DNA of 64,000 bases from Bifidobacterium breve. Its GTDB lineage: Bacteria; Actinomycetota; Thermoleophilia; Solirubrobacterales; Solirubrobacteraceae. The stretch covers positions 62,001 through 126,000 of the forward strand of contig CAMCUD010000004.1 of the NCBI GenBank assembly GCA_945878865.1. The letters run 5' to 3'. A model generated the notes under the pieces. It made no database searches and was not told where the DNA came from. It saw only the letters and a list, made by a program, of their open reading frames with translations. This document shows positions 1-8,107 of this stretch, in pieces. Each line of letters starts with the position of its first letter. Position 1 is the first letter of the stretch. Made by a program: the position numbers and the translations under genes.

Positions 1-2
1 GG

Positions 3-1304
3 CGGGAACTCGTCGACGGAGTGACCCCGTCGTTCGAGGTCTACGCGGCACCGACCGAGCACCCGCTCTACGTCTTCGTCGCCGCCGTGTTCGGCGTGGT
101 CGGGGAGGGCGCCGACCGGCTGCTCGTCCTGGCCGGGCTGCTGTCGCTCGTCGCGCTGGTCTGCGGCGTGTGGCGCCTGGCCCGCGAGCTGTTTGGCCTG
201 TGGCCGGCGGTGCTCGCCGCGCTGTTCGTCGGCTCGAGCTTCGCGTTCTTGCTCTACGCGGTGCGCGCCTACGTCGACGTCCCGTTCCTGGCGCTTGTCG
301 CGTGGGCCGCCGCGCTGGAGGTGCGCGGCCGCCGCTGGTGGCCGATGGTGCTGCTCGTCTTCGCCGGGTTGCTGCGGCCCGAGGCGTGGGTGCTCGCCGG
401 GCTGCTCTGGCTGTGGCGGGCGTTGGGGGGCGAGCAGTCGCGCCGGGACCTCGTGGGGCTCGCCGGGCTCGTCGTGCTGGCGCCGATCGGCTGGTTCCTC
501 ACCGACTGGATCGTCACCGGCGACCCGCTGCACTCGCTGACGTCCACGAGCGAACTGGCCGAGGCGCTGGGCCGCGACCGCGGGATCGTCAAGGCGCCGC
601 GGGTGTTCGTGGTCTCCGTTCTCGACGTGGCGCGCGCGCCGGTCGCGCTGGCGGGCATCGCCGGCGCGGTGCTGGCCGTCCGGCGGTTCGGGTGGAGGGC
701 GATGGCGGTGCCGCTCGCGCTGCTGCTGGCGGGCGTCGTGACGTTCTTCGCCGCCGGGGTCGCGGGGCTGTCGCTGCTGCCGCGCTACCTCACGGTGCCG
801 GCCGTCGGGCTCTGCCTCTTTGCCGGGTACGCCGTCGCCGGCTTCACCACCCTGGCGGCCGACGACCGGTGGCGCGACACGTGGAAGCGGGGCGCGATCG
901 TCGCGCTCGTCATCGGCGGCGCGTTCTTCGCCTACAAGCTCCCGAGCTTCAAGACCCTGGCCAACGAGCTGCGCTTCGTCGATCGCACGCACGAGCAGCT
1001 CGTCGATCTGCTGCACGACCCGAAGGTCCGCGAGGCGCGCACGTGCGGCCCGATCACCTTCCCGACCTATCGGCTGGTTCCCGACACCCGCTGGGTGCTC
1101 GACGTCGGCAACGACGCGGTGACCACGCGCGCGGCGAGACAGTCCGACCGCGGTGTGGCGATCTTCATCGACCGCAGCGAGAAGAAGCCGCGCCAGCGCT
1201 ACGGCGAGGCCGACGGCGTGTCGCGGGCGACGAACCGCGAGGTGCCCGAGGGGTTTGTGGAGATCGCGCGGCGCGGGCCGTTCATCGCGTACGGCCGCTG
1301 TTGA
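3..1304 (+). CDS. 5'-truncated multi-pass membrane glycosyltransferase (GT39/ArnT-like)
   Basis: The frame is open to the left edge of the window, so the true start and first membrane segment lie outside. A GTG at 21 exists, but the residues just before it read on naturally and there is no ribosome site. What remains has about nine hydrophobic segments, an early EHPLYVF loop of the kind seen after the first membrane helix of lipid-linked sugar transferases, and a soluble C-terminal part of about 100 residues. The family moves a sugar from a polyprenyl-phosphate carrier to an acceptor on the outer face of the membrane. Several glycosyltransferases downstream support an envelope role. The family is assigned by topology, not by a catalytic motif I can see. 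Confidence 0.6.
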   Translation, partial: RELVDGVTPSFEVYAAPTEHPLYVFVAAVFGVVGEGADRLLVLAGLLSLVALVCGVWRLARELFGLWPAVLAALFVGSSFAFLLYAVRAYVDVPFLALVAWAAALEVRGRRWWPMVLLVFAGLLRPEAWVLAGLLWLWRALGGEQSRRDLVGLAGLVVLAPIGWFLTDWIVTGDPLHSLTSTSELAEALGRDRGIVKAPRVFVVSVLDVARAPVALAGIAGAVLAVRRFGWRAMAVPLALLLAGVVTFFAAGVAGLSLLPRYLTVPAVGLCLFAGYAVAGFTTLAADDRWRDTWKRGAIVALVIGGAFFAYKLPSFKTLANELRFVDRTHEQLVDLLHDPKVREARTCGPITFPTYRLVPDTRWVLDVGNDAVTTRAARQSDRGVAIFIDRSEKKPRQRYGEADGVSRATNREVPEGFVEIARRGPFIAYGRC

Positions 1305-1308
1305 GGCA

Positions 1309-1355
1309 GTTGGAAACAAAATCGTCCAACTGGACGGTCCACGTACCACGTGGAC
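1309..1355 (+). promoter_or_regulatory. Two inverted repeats upstream of the MNT gene, operator-like
   Basis: GTTGGA (1309-1314) pairs with TCCAAC (1325-1330) across 10 nt, and GTCCACG (1337-1343) pairs with CGTGGAC (1349-1355) across TACCA. The second dyad covers the GTG start at 1350. Toxin-antitoxin operons are usually autoregulated through such dyads, so these may be the leftover operators of the broken module that follows. Confidence 0.45.
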
Positions 1356-1910
1356 GTGGCTCGGCCCCACCGCGCTGTGGTGCCCTCGTTGGACGGCGAC
1401 GTGCTCGTCACCCTGGCGTGGACGACGGCGCCGCTATCCGGTCGGGGGGTCGCGCGGCTTCTGCCTGACGCTTCCCAGGTGGGGATCAAGCGGGTGCTCG
1501 ACCGCTCTTCGCTGAACCGGCGACACGTCGCCGCTCCCGCGGTCGAGATCCTCGCCGATCTCCGCGCTGAGCTCGTCGCGCGCCTGCGCGAGCGTGTCGA
1601 AGGATGGGAGCTTCAGCCGATCCACGCCTCGATCTTCGGCAGCGCCGCGCGGGCGACGGGCGATGCCGCAAGCGACCTCGACCTCTTCGTGGTGGTGGAT
1701 GACGACATCGCGCAGAACGAGCGATGGGAGGAGCAGCTCGATGACCTCACGGACGATGTCCGCGCGTGGACTGGTAACCCCGTGCATGCGATCTCACGCA
1801 CGCCAAGGTCCGCCTGCAGGACGCAGGCGCGTTCCTTGATGTCGCGCAGACCCACGGCCCGGCGGATGCTGGGGGGAAGCAGGCCAGCGTCGCACTCCGA
1901 CGCGTGCTGA
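1350..1910 (+). pseudogene. MNT nucleotidyltransferase antitoxin with N-terminal winged helix, disrupted
   Basis: The GTG start at 1350 opens a winged-helix-like N-terminus followed by a minimal nucleotidyltransferase domain. The signature GSAARATGDAASDLDLF (about residues 96-112) holds the GS and DxD residues that bind nucleotide and metal. In this family the domain AMPylates and silences a neighbouring HEPN RNase toxin. Two things look wrong. The segment between the recognition-helix region and the LNRRHVAAP motif is much shorter than I remember for the family, as if the wing were deleted. After the residues GNPVHAIS near 1795 the frame turns into basic low-complexity sequence, while the other frame reads as a HEPN C-terminus. 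I infer that deletions fused and killed the pair. Confidence 0.6.
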
Positions 1911-2023
1911 GCCTGAAGAGCAACGTCCAGTACGTCGGCGGGCGGACGTCGCAGAGGCACTTGGCCGATGCTCGGAAGGGGGCGGCGGTGGTGGTCGGCT
2001 TCGCGGAACGCGTTGTGGTCTGA
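1778..2023 (+). pseudogene. HEPN toxin remnant, frameshifted behind the MNT gene
   Basis: This frame, offset from the MNT gene, opens just after a TAA (1775-1777) and has no start codon near its beginning. It reads THAKVRLQDAGAFLDVAQ, then VLSLKSNVQYVGG, and ends GFAERVVV followed by TGA at 2021. I recognise these as the first helix and the C-terminal helices of actinobacterial HEPN proteins that pair with MNT antitoxins. The central part, where the Rx4-6H RNase motif should lie, is missing. The toxin is therefore inferred to be dead. Identification is from memory of the family. Confidence 0.5.
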
Positions 2024-2105
2024 GCGACGGGCGGTCAGGTCACATGCTCCGCTCACGCCCGAGCGCGGCCACCAGGCGCTGCTGAGGGCTCGGTACGCTG
2101 GAGGG

Positions 2106-2510
2106 GTGCTGATCGCGCTGAACTCCAGGTTCCGCCGGCATGGCAGTCGCATCGCCGTGGGGCTTGCCGTCTTCGCGCTGGCATTCGCGATCGTGATGGC
2201 GCACGGGGCGCTTGGCGCCGAGCACATGGACGGCAGCGGTGGCGCCACGATGACGATGGTCCATGGCGACCACGGCGGGGCAGCGATCGATCAGCCGGAC
2301 GTCGTGCACGCGATGGTCGCGATGTGCCTGGCGATCGCCGAGACGGCGGCGATCGGCTTCGGCCTGCTCGCCGCCATCGCGGCGCTCCGTCTGGCGCTGG
2401 CGCTCATCCGTCCGCGTATGCCCGACGTCCTCCCGACAACTCGGCCGCGGATGGCGGCCGTCCCGTCGGCGCGCGCCGGGCCCGCGGTCCTTCAGGTCTT
2501 TCTGCGGTGA
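2106..2510 (+). CDS. Small His/Met-containing membrane protein, unknown function
   Basis: A 134-residue protein starting at a GTG that lies 6 nt after the hexamer TACGCT (2094-2099). It has a basic N-terminus, one membrane segment at about residues 11-32, and a loop rich in His and Met (EHMDGSGGATMTMVHGDHGG). A second membrane segment follows at about 60-90, with a basic tail. Such His/Met loops can bind copper or other soft metals. The gene is 71 nt upstream of a DUF305 lipoprotein on the same strand and could share its transcript. I know no named family for it; a metal role is inferred only from composition and neighbours. Confidence 0.6.
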   Translation: MLIALNSRFRRHGSRIAVGLAVFALAFAIVMAHGALGAEHMDGSGGATMTMVHGDHGGAAIDQPDVVHAMVAMCLAIAETAAIGFGLLAAIAALRLALALIRPRMPDVLPTTRPRMAAVPSARAGPAVLQVFLR

Positions 2511-2581
2511 GCCGGGCCGGCCCGCCCCGATCGGGGCCGGGTCGATCCGCCGATTCCGCACAACGACCGAAAAGGATCACC

Positions 2582-3244
2582 ATGCATCACCGACGCATCA
2601 CCACCGCGCTGACGGTGGCCGCCCTGGCGGCTGGCGCAGTCGCCCTGACCGCCTGCGGCGACGACGACAGCTCGAACGCCGGGGCGACCGCGACCGCGAC
2701 CGCTCAGGCTGGGAAGGCCAACGGCACGGACCTCGCGTTCGCCACCGGGATGATCGGCCACCACGAGATGGCCGTCGACATGGGGAAGACCGCGCAGGAG
2801 CGCGCGACCCACGAGCAGGTCAAGACGCTGGCCAAGGCCATCGTCACGACCCAGACCGCCGAGATCGCGCAGCTCAAGAAGGCGCGCGAGCGCATGGCCG
2901 GCGCGGGCGTCACCCCGAAGGACCTTGGCATGAGCCGGTCCGAGACGGGGATGACTGGCGACATGCCGATGCTCGAGCAGAGCAAGGAGTTCGACCGGAC
3001 GTTCCTGACCATGATGGTGCCCCACCACGAAGGGGCGATCAGGATGGCCCGCGTGGAGCTCGCACGGGGTCAGGATCCCGAAATGCGGGCGCTGGCCAAG
3101 CAGATCGTCACCGCGCAGTCCAAGGAGATCGACGAGATGACCGCGTGGCAGAAGGACTGGTACGGCGAGGACACCGCGGGCTCGGGGCACATGTCCGGCT
3201 CCGATCACATGTCGACGTCGGGGATGATGGATCACTCCGACTGA
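2582..3244 (+). CDS. DUF305 family lipoprotein (putative copper-binding, ferritin-like fold)
   Basis: The ATG at 2582 follows an AAAGGA ribosome site. The 220-residue product has a lipoprotein signal with lipobox LTAC (Cys near residue 24), so it should be anchored outside the cytoplasmic membrane. Two DUF305 halves follow, each with the hallmark Met/His pair: GMIGHHEMAVDM and MMVPHHEGAIRM. The tail is Met/His-rich (GHMSGSDHMSTSGMMDHSD). DUF305 proteins are four-helix bundles often found beside copper-resistance genes. The 3' end overlaps the convergent MFS gene by 13 nt. Confidence 0.9.
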   Translation: MHHRRITTALTVAALAAGAVALTACGDDDSSNAGATATATAQAGKANGTDLAFATGMIGHHEMAVDMGKTAQERATHEQVKTLAKAIVTTQTAEIAQLKKARERMAGAGVTPKDLGMSRSETGMTGDMPMLEQSKEFDRTFLTMMVPHHEGAIRMARVELARGQDPEMRALAKQIVTAQSKEIDEMTAWQKDWYGEDTAGSGHMSGSDHMSTSGMMDHSD

Positions 3245-4551
3245 TCGGCGGGCTCGCGTCTCCAGACCCGCGCCGCGACCCCGAGTGCGGCGGCGGCCAG
3301 TGCGCCCAAGAGCGCGCCGGCCGCCGCCGGGCTCCACACGGTCGCGACGCCGCCCGCGATCGGATACGTCACCAGCCAGCACGCATGCGACAGGGAGAAC
3401 TGCGCGGCGAACAGCGCGTTGAGTTCGTTGTCGTCGCCCGAGCGGCGGATGAGCCGGCCCGCGGGGCTCTGAAGCAGGCTCATCCCGACCCCGAGAACGA
3501 CCCAGACCGCAAGGAGCGCGCCGTATCCCGTCACGAGCGGGAGGGCGGCGAGTCCGGCGACCGTCGCGACGCCCCCGCCGAGCATGAGCGTGCGGTCCGA
3601 GGTTCGGTCGAGCGCGCGCGGCAGCGCCAGAGCGGCGGCGATCGACCCGATGCCCGCCACGGCCAGGGCGACCGCGACCGATGAGCTGCCGTGGCCGAGG
3701 TCGGTCCGGACGAGCACCACCGTGTTGACGATGACCATCGCGCTGCCCGCCGCAGCGACCAAGCTCAGCGCGAGCAGGCCGCGCAGCCGTGGCGTCGCGA
3801 GGTAGCGCCAGAGCCCCGCGGTCATCCTCGTCCGCACCTCGACGACCCCGGCGCGGGCGGGCGGAAGCGCCGTCAGGGACACCAGCGCAGCCGACGCCAG
3901 GAACGCGAGCCCGTTGGCGGCGAACAGCGCGTGGAAGTCGACGACCAGCAGCAGTGCGGCGGCGAGCAAGGGGCTCGCCAGGGCCTCCAGGTCATACGCC
4001 AGGCGCGAGAGCGACAGGGCCTTCGTGTACTCGCGTTCCTCGGGAAGCAGGTCCGGGATCACCGCCTGAAACGCGGGCGTGAATCCGGCCGAGCAGCCGT
4101 TGAGCACGAAGATCAGGACGAAGACCTGCCAGACCTCGGTCACCCACGGCATCGCCAGGACGATCGCGGCCCTCACAAGGTCGAGTCCGACGAGGACCCG
4201 CCGGCGCGGGAGGCCCTCGACGATCGCGGCCAGCACGGGCGACAGCGCCACGTACGCGACCATCTTCAGCGCGAGCACCGCCCCGAGCACCGCGCCCGCG
4301 TTCGCGCCCGCGAGGTCGTAGGCGAGCAGGCTCAGCGCGACGCTCGCGACGCCCGTGCCGAGGAGCGCGACGACCTGCGCGGTGAAGAGACGCCGGTAGG
4401 TCCGGTCGCGCAGCGGCGTCGTCAGGCCGTCGTGCCGGACGGGGTCGGTGACGTCCCGGGCGCGGTGCGGATGCAGGACGTGGCGATGGCCGGGTCCGGC
4501 TGGGTGCGCGTGGACGTAGCTGCCGTGGCGGTGGACGAGAGGCGTGCCCAT
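3232..4551 (-). CDS. MFS transporter with His-rich N-terminal tail
   Basis: A 439-residue protein with about 12 membrane helices and the YRRLFTAQVVALLG start typical of the MFS drug/enterobactin exporter branch. Before the first helix comes a tail of about 50 residues with eight His in the first 30 (HRHG, HAH, GHRH, HPHR). The ATG at 4551 is the only usable start ahead of the first helix, because the nearby Val codons are GTC, so the tail is probably real. His-rich tails occur in nickel/cobalt and other metal exporters. With the DUF305 gene next door I infer metal efflux, but substrate is not shown. It lies 27 nt after the methyltransferase gene and may share its transcript. Confidence 0.8.
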   Translation of the reverse strand: MGTPLVHRHGSYVHAHPAGPGHRHVLHPHRARDVTDPVRHDGLTTPLRDRTYRRLFTAQVVALLGTGVASVALSLLAYDLAGANAGAVLGAVLALKMVAYVALSPVLAAIVEGLPRRRVLVGLDLVRAAIVLAMPWVTEVWQVFVLIFVLNGCSAGFTPAFQAVIPDLLPEEREYTKALSLSRLAYDLEALASPLLAAALLLVVDFHALFAANGLAFLASAALVSLTALPPARAGVVEVRTRMTAGLWRYLATPRLRGLLALSLVAAAGSAMVIVNTVVLVRTDLGHGSSSVAVALAVAGIGSIAAALALPRALDRTSDRTLMLGGGVATVAGLAALPLVTGYGALLAVWVVLGVGMSLLQSPAGRLIRRSGDDNELNALFAAQFSLSHACWLVTYPIAGGVATVWSPAAAGALLGALAAAALGVAARVWRREPADQSE

Positions 4552-4578
4552 GCCGCGCTGCGCTTCCGCCCGGCGGCG

Positions 4579-5457
4579 TCAGTCGGGCCAGCCGGGCCAG
4601 GCGTCGGCCACGGCCTTCGGCACGACGAGGACTTGCTGGCCCGGCGGGGTCCAGAAGTGGTCCTTGGCCTGCTCGCGGAAGTGCAGCAGCTCGATGCCCA
4701 GCTGCTCGGCGAGCTGGCCCGCGGTCGGGCAGTACCCGCCACTTCCCTCGATGAGCACGACCTGGTCGGCGGGCTGGCGCAGCGCGACACCGAACTCGTG
4801 GCGCTGGTTCTCCTCGGTGTGCGGCGTGTCCTGCAGCAGCATCCCGATCGGCTCGCCGGCGACGACCTCGGGCAGCTTGTCACTCGTGAAGCCGATGACC
4901 TTCGTCCAACGCTTCGTGAGCTCCGCGTCGTCGCGGACGAGGAACCCCGAGTGCGGGTCGGTGTCGAGCGAGACGAGCCGGCCCTCCGCGCCCTCGCGCG
5001 CGTTGTGCTCCAGCGCACGCAGCAGCACGATCGAGCCCAGGCCCTCGTAGATGCCGGTCTCGATGATGAGCGGCGGCTTCGTCGCGCGGGCGGCGACGTA
5101 CCAGAGCAGGCGGTTGCCGACGGGCAGCTTCGTCTTCGCGTCGAAGCGCCAGCGGGTGCGCTCGCTCAGCCGGGTCGTGAGCTCAGGGTCGGTGCGCGCC
5201 TCGCGCAGGTAGCCCTTCGCGTCATCGACGGTGCAGCCGAAATTGCGGGCCGCGAACGCGCACAGCTCGTCGTCGTTGGCGATCTCGTAGCTGTAGCTCT
5301 CAACCTCGGGATCCCACAGCAGGTACCGCAGGTAGATCTTCGGCTCGTCGCGCAGCTTCACGTCGTAGCGCTGGAGGATGTGGCGCTTGGTCAGCCACCG
5401 CAGGCGGCTCATGCGGCGCAGGGCGTGGCGGGCGGTGGCGCGCAGATCGTCGGGCAT
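4579..5457 (-). CDS. SAM-dependent methyltransferase, cephalosporin-hydroxylase/CmcI-like
   Basis: The 292-residue product has a helical N-terminal region (about 1-105) and a Rossmann-fold methyltransferase domain. The SAM-binding loop is IIETGIYEGLGS (about residues 130-141) and the acidic end of strand 2 is LVSLDTDPHSG. This is the Methyltransf_24/CmcI group, which O-methylates sugars or small molecules. Its start lies 13 nt after the deacetylase stop and a glycosyltransferase is upstream, so modification of a surface glycan is the likely job. Acceptor unknown. Confidence 0.75.
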   Translation of the reverse strand: MPDDLRATARHALRRMSRLRWLTKRHILQRYDVKLRDEPKIYLRYLLWDPEVESYSYEIANDDELCAFAARNFGCTVDDAKGYLREARTDPELTTRLSERTRWRFDAKTKLPVGNRLLWYVAARATKPPLIIETGIYEGLGSIVLLRALEHNAREGAEGRLVSLDTDPHSGFLVRDDAELTKRWTKVIGFTSDKLPEVVAGEPIGMLLQDTPHTEENQRHEFGVALRQPADQVVLIEGSGGYCPTAGQLAEQLGIELLHFREQAKDHFWTPPGQQVLVVPKAVADAWPGWPD

Positions 5458-5470
5458 CGAGGGGCGCAGC

Positions 5471-6496
5471 CTACGCGGCCGTCCGGCGGGCGTCATCGGT
5501 CTGTCCACTGCGCTCGGCGGCGTCGAGCAGGTCGGCCCAGCGCGCGGTGTGCGGGGCGATGACGTCGCAGAGGCGCCGCAGGCTCTCGAAGCCGTCCTCG
5601 AGCTCCCAACCCCAGTGCAGGACGATCGGGATCCACGTGCCGCCCTGGCGTTCCACCGCTGCCCGCGCCGGGTCGGCCACGACGCTCGCGCCGGCGTAGA
5701 ACGGCTCGTAGGCGGGGAGATACACCGCGTCGCGCAGCCACACCGGGCCGGCCTGTAGGCCGAGCAGCCGCACCGTCTCCGGCCCGCCCGTGATGACGCG
5801 GAAGCGTGAGGCGAGCACGTCCCACTGCGACGCGGCGAACCGGTTCCACGGCGGGACGAGGATCTGCGCGTCGATGCCCAACGCGCGCAGCCGCTCCAGC
5901 CCCTCGTCCAGGCGGGCGGCGAGCGCGTCGTCGTCGAGGCCGAGCAGCTCGGCCTGCTTGCGCGGGTTGCGGTCGCGCGTGCGGTGGTCGAGCCCGTGCA
6001 TGGCGAACTCGACGCCTTCGGCGGGCAGGCGGGCGAGCACCGCGCGCTCGCGGTCGTCGAGCTCGCGGCGGCGTGTGTCGTCCGGGTCGTTGGGGTTCGG
6101 CGCGGGGTGCGGTACGACCGCCGTGAGGTACGGGACCCCCGCGCTGGCCATGACGTCGTGGAAGCGCTCGAAGTTCTCGGTGCCGAACTTCTCCGGCAGG
6201 TCGGCGGCCAGCCAGTGGGGGAACTCGTCCTGGCGGACGAGGAAGCGCGGCGGGGCGGCCGCGTCGTCACCCAGGACCGTGCGGCGTAGCTCCTCCAGCC
6301 GCCGGACGGTGACGGTCTCGGGCTCGCGCCGGCCGAGCTTGATCGCCACGCGCTCGGCCTCGCGCATGGGTCGCGGCGGGACCCGCACGCGCAGCGCGCG
6401 CAGGACGTCCGGCTGCGTGATCCGCGCTTCGGTGACGCGCCCGGCGGTGAGCGCGTCGTCGAAGAGCAGGCGCGCGGTGCGGACGTCGCTCGACAT
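5471..6496 (-). CDS. DUF2334-type polysaccharide deacetylase family protein
   Basis: The 341-residue product carries the metal-dependent deacetylase pattern of DUF2334: RQDEFPH near residue 90, EFAMHGLDHR near 165, LVPPWNRF near 215 and VLHWGWE near 300. The acidic D/E and His residues in these motifs match the metal and catalytic positions of carbohydrate esterase family 4 relatives. No signal peptide is seen, so it probably acts in the cytoplasm on a precursor. I start at the ATG at 6496; an in-frame ATG at 6508 is possible. It sits 48 nt after the GNAT gene and 13 nt before the methyltransferase, in one polysaccharide operon. Confidence 0.75.
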   Translation of the reverse strand: MSSDVRTARLLFDDALTAGRVTEARITQPDVLRALRVRVPPRPMREAERVAIKLGRREPETVTVRRLEELRRTVLGDDAAAPPRFLVRQDEFPHWLAADLPEKFGTENFERFHDVMASAGVPYLTAVVPHPAPNPNDPDDTRRRELDDRERAVLARLPAEGVEFAMHGLDHRTRDRNPRKQAELLGLDDDALAARLDEGLERLRALGIDAQILVPPWNRFAASQWDVLASRFRVITGGPETVRLLGLQAGPVWLRDAVYLPAYEPFYAGASVVADPARAAVERQGGTWIPIVLHWGWELEDGFESLRRLCDVIAPHTARWADLLDAAERSGQTDDARRTAA

Positions 6497-6544
6497 GGGG
6501 GAGAGCATCGCACCCCTCGGTGTCGGTCGGAGCACGCCGTACCT

Positions 6545-7024
6545 TTATGGACGGCGTGCCCAGTACGTCACGGTGCGCTCGGTGAAGCCCTCGCGCTCGT
6601 AGAACCGGCGCGCGCCGTCGTTCGAGGCGATGACGTCCAGCGCGACCGTGTCGATCCCCAGCGGCGCGAGCTCGGCGTAGACGCGGTCGAGCAGTGCCTT
6701 GCCGATCCCGTTCCCCCGCTGCGCGGCGTCGACGGTGAGCGTGTCGACGACGCCGAGGCGCTCGGGCTGCGTCCACCCGGGCATCCCGTCGGCGAGGTGG
6801 GTGAAGGCGTAGCCGAGGGCGTTCCCGTCGTCATCGCGGGCGACGAGCACAAACGCGTCCTCGTCGGCGATCGCCCGCCGGTACCGCGCGATGCGCCGAG
6901 CCCACGCGCCGTCATCGTCGCGGATCTCGCCGAAGTGCGGCGCCGCGGCGGCGTGGTGGTCGCGCAGGCCGAGGTACAGGGGCCGCAGCTCGTCGAGGAC
7001 CTCCGCGCCGTGGCGGGTGATCAC
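6545..7024 (-). CDS. GNAT family N-acetyltransferase
   Basis: A 159-residue single-domain protein. The acetyl-CoA pyrophosphate loop QRGNGIGKALL follows strand 4 (VVDTLTVDA), and the C-terminal NDGARRFYEREGF is the classic GNAT motif B. The GTG start overlaps the TGA of the upstream glycosyltransferase by four bases (7021-7024), so translation is likely coupled. In this setting it could acetylate an amino sugar or a nucleotide-sugar intermediate, but the substrate cannot be read from sequence. The frame stays open far upstream; the GTG at 7024 is chosen because of the coupling and domain length. Confidence 0.8.
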   Translation of the reverse strand: MITRHGAEVLDELRPLYLGLRDHHAAAAPHFGEIRDDDGAWARRIARYRRAIADEDAFVLVARDDDGNALGYAFTHLADGMPGWTQPERLGVVDTLTVDAAQRGNGIGKALLDRVYAELAPLGIDTVALDVIASNDGARRFYEREGFTERTVTYWARRP

Positions 7025-8061
7025 GCCGTGATCCCCAAGGCGTTGAGCCGTTCCCACAGCGGCGCGTTCTGCCGTTCGGCGGTCTGCGCGAGCGCCCAGT
7101 CGCGCAGCGCGAGGTCGGGCGTCGCGCGCCGGCCGGCGTGGGCTCGGAGCGCCTCGGCGAACGCGTCCGCATCGGCGGCGGTCGTCACGGCGGTGTCCCA
7201 CGTATGGACGCCGGGGAGCTCGGGCGCGACGGTGCGCACACCCTGGCGCGCGTACTTCAGGATCCGATAGGGCAGCCCGGCCTGGTTGAACGGCTCGTCC
7301 TTGAACGGGACGATCCCGACGTCCGCGCACCCGATGAGCCGGGCGGCCGCCTCGTCGTCCTGCGATCCGAGCCAGACGATCTGCGGGCACGCGCGGCACC
7401 ACGCGGCGTCGGCGTCGCCGCTGACCTCGTCCTCGTGGAACGCGCCGATCGCCAGGACGGTGAGCTCGGGCACGCGCTCGCACACCGCGCGCAGCAGCGC
7501 CCAGTCGCAGCGCCGGCCGAGGTGTCCGAGCGAGACCGCGACGACGCTGCGCCCCGGGTCCAGTGCGGGGAACGTGTCGGCGGCGAGCGCGACGAGCGTC
7601 GGCTCCCGCCCGGCCTCGCGTTCCAGGCGGGCGAGCTCGTCGGAGGCGACGAACACGAGGTCGGCGCGGGCCGCCGCCTCGTCGTGGAGTTCTGCCAGGC
7701 GCTCGCGCAGGGACGGGCCGGCGTCGTAGGCCATCTCGTAGCGGTCCCAGCGCCCGTACCAGAGCTCGGCCTCGGGCTTGGCCGCGAGGATCGCCTGCGC
7801 CAGCGGCCACTGCACGGGGTGGAAGATCGTCAGCGCGCGAAGCTGGCGCTGCGGGCCGAGCGAGCGCAAGAGCCGCTTGGCGGTGGTCCGGGCGATCCGG
7901 TCGGCGATCGGGCGGGGCAGCCGCGCGAACGTCCCGTACTTCACCGGCGGCGGGTCGGCGGCCACGACGCCGTCGGCGCGCAGCAGGTCCTCGGCCTGGT
8001 CGCGCAGGATGAACTGCTCGAGCGGGCGGGGCAGCAGCAGGAGGCACGTCGGGTCGGGCAC
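7021..8061 (-). CDS. Glycosyltransferase, GT-B fold (family 1/4-like)
   Basis: A 346-residue protein with two Rossmann-like halves. The N-terminal half runs to about residue 160. The C-terminal half begins VVAVSLGHLGRRCDW and has the donor-site region ADVGIVPFKDEPFNQAGLPYR, which resembles the EX7E-type motif with a variant acid. It lacks a membrane segment and should act at the inner membrane face, adding a sugar to a lipid-linked glycan. The GTG start lies 8 nt after TAGCGT (8075-8070, minus strand). The flippase gene diverging at 8108 has the same box and spacing, so the two form a compact divergent promoter. Confidence 0.75.
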   Translation of the reverse strand: MPDPTCLLLLPRPLEQFILRDQAEDLLRADGVVAADPPPVKYGTFARLPRPIADRIARTTAKRLLRSLGPQRQLRALTIFHPVQWPLAQAILAAKPEAELWYGRWDRYEMAYDAGPSLRERLAELHDEAAARADLVFVASDELARLEREAGREPTLVALAADTFPALDPGRSVVAVSLGHLGRRCDWALLRAVCERVPELTVLAIGAFHEDEVSGDADAAWCRACPQIVWLGSQDDEAAARLIGCADVGIVPFKDEPFNQAGLPYRILKYARQGVRTVAPELPGVHTWDTAVTTAADADAFAEALRAHAGRRATPDLALRDWALAQTAERQNAPLWERLNALGITA

Positions 8062-8107
8062 GCCGCCGGACGCTAGTCGACACCGGTGTCGCGTAGCGTC
8101 CCCCGCC

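Noticed and set aside
3691-5562. A 623-codon open frame antisense to the MFS and methyltransferase genes
   Set aside because: Composition is Arg/Glu/Gln-rich nonsense with no domain; it mirrors third-codon GC bias of the real genes on the other strand. Many similar long frames in the window were dropped for the same reason.
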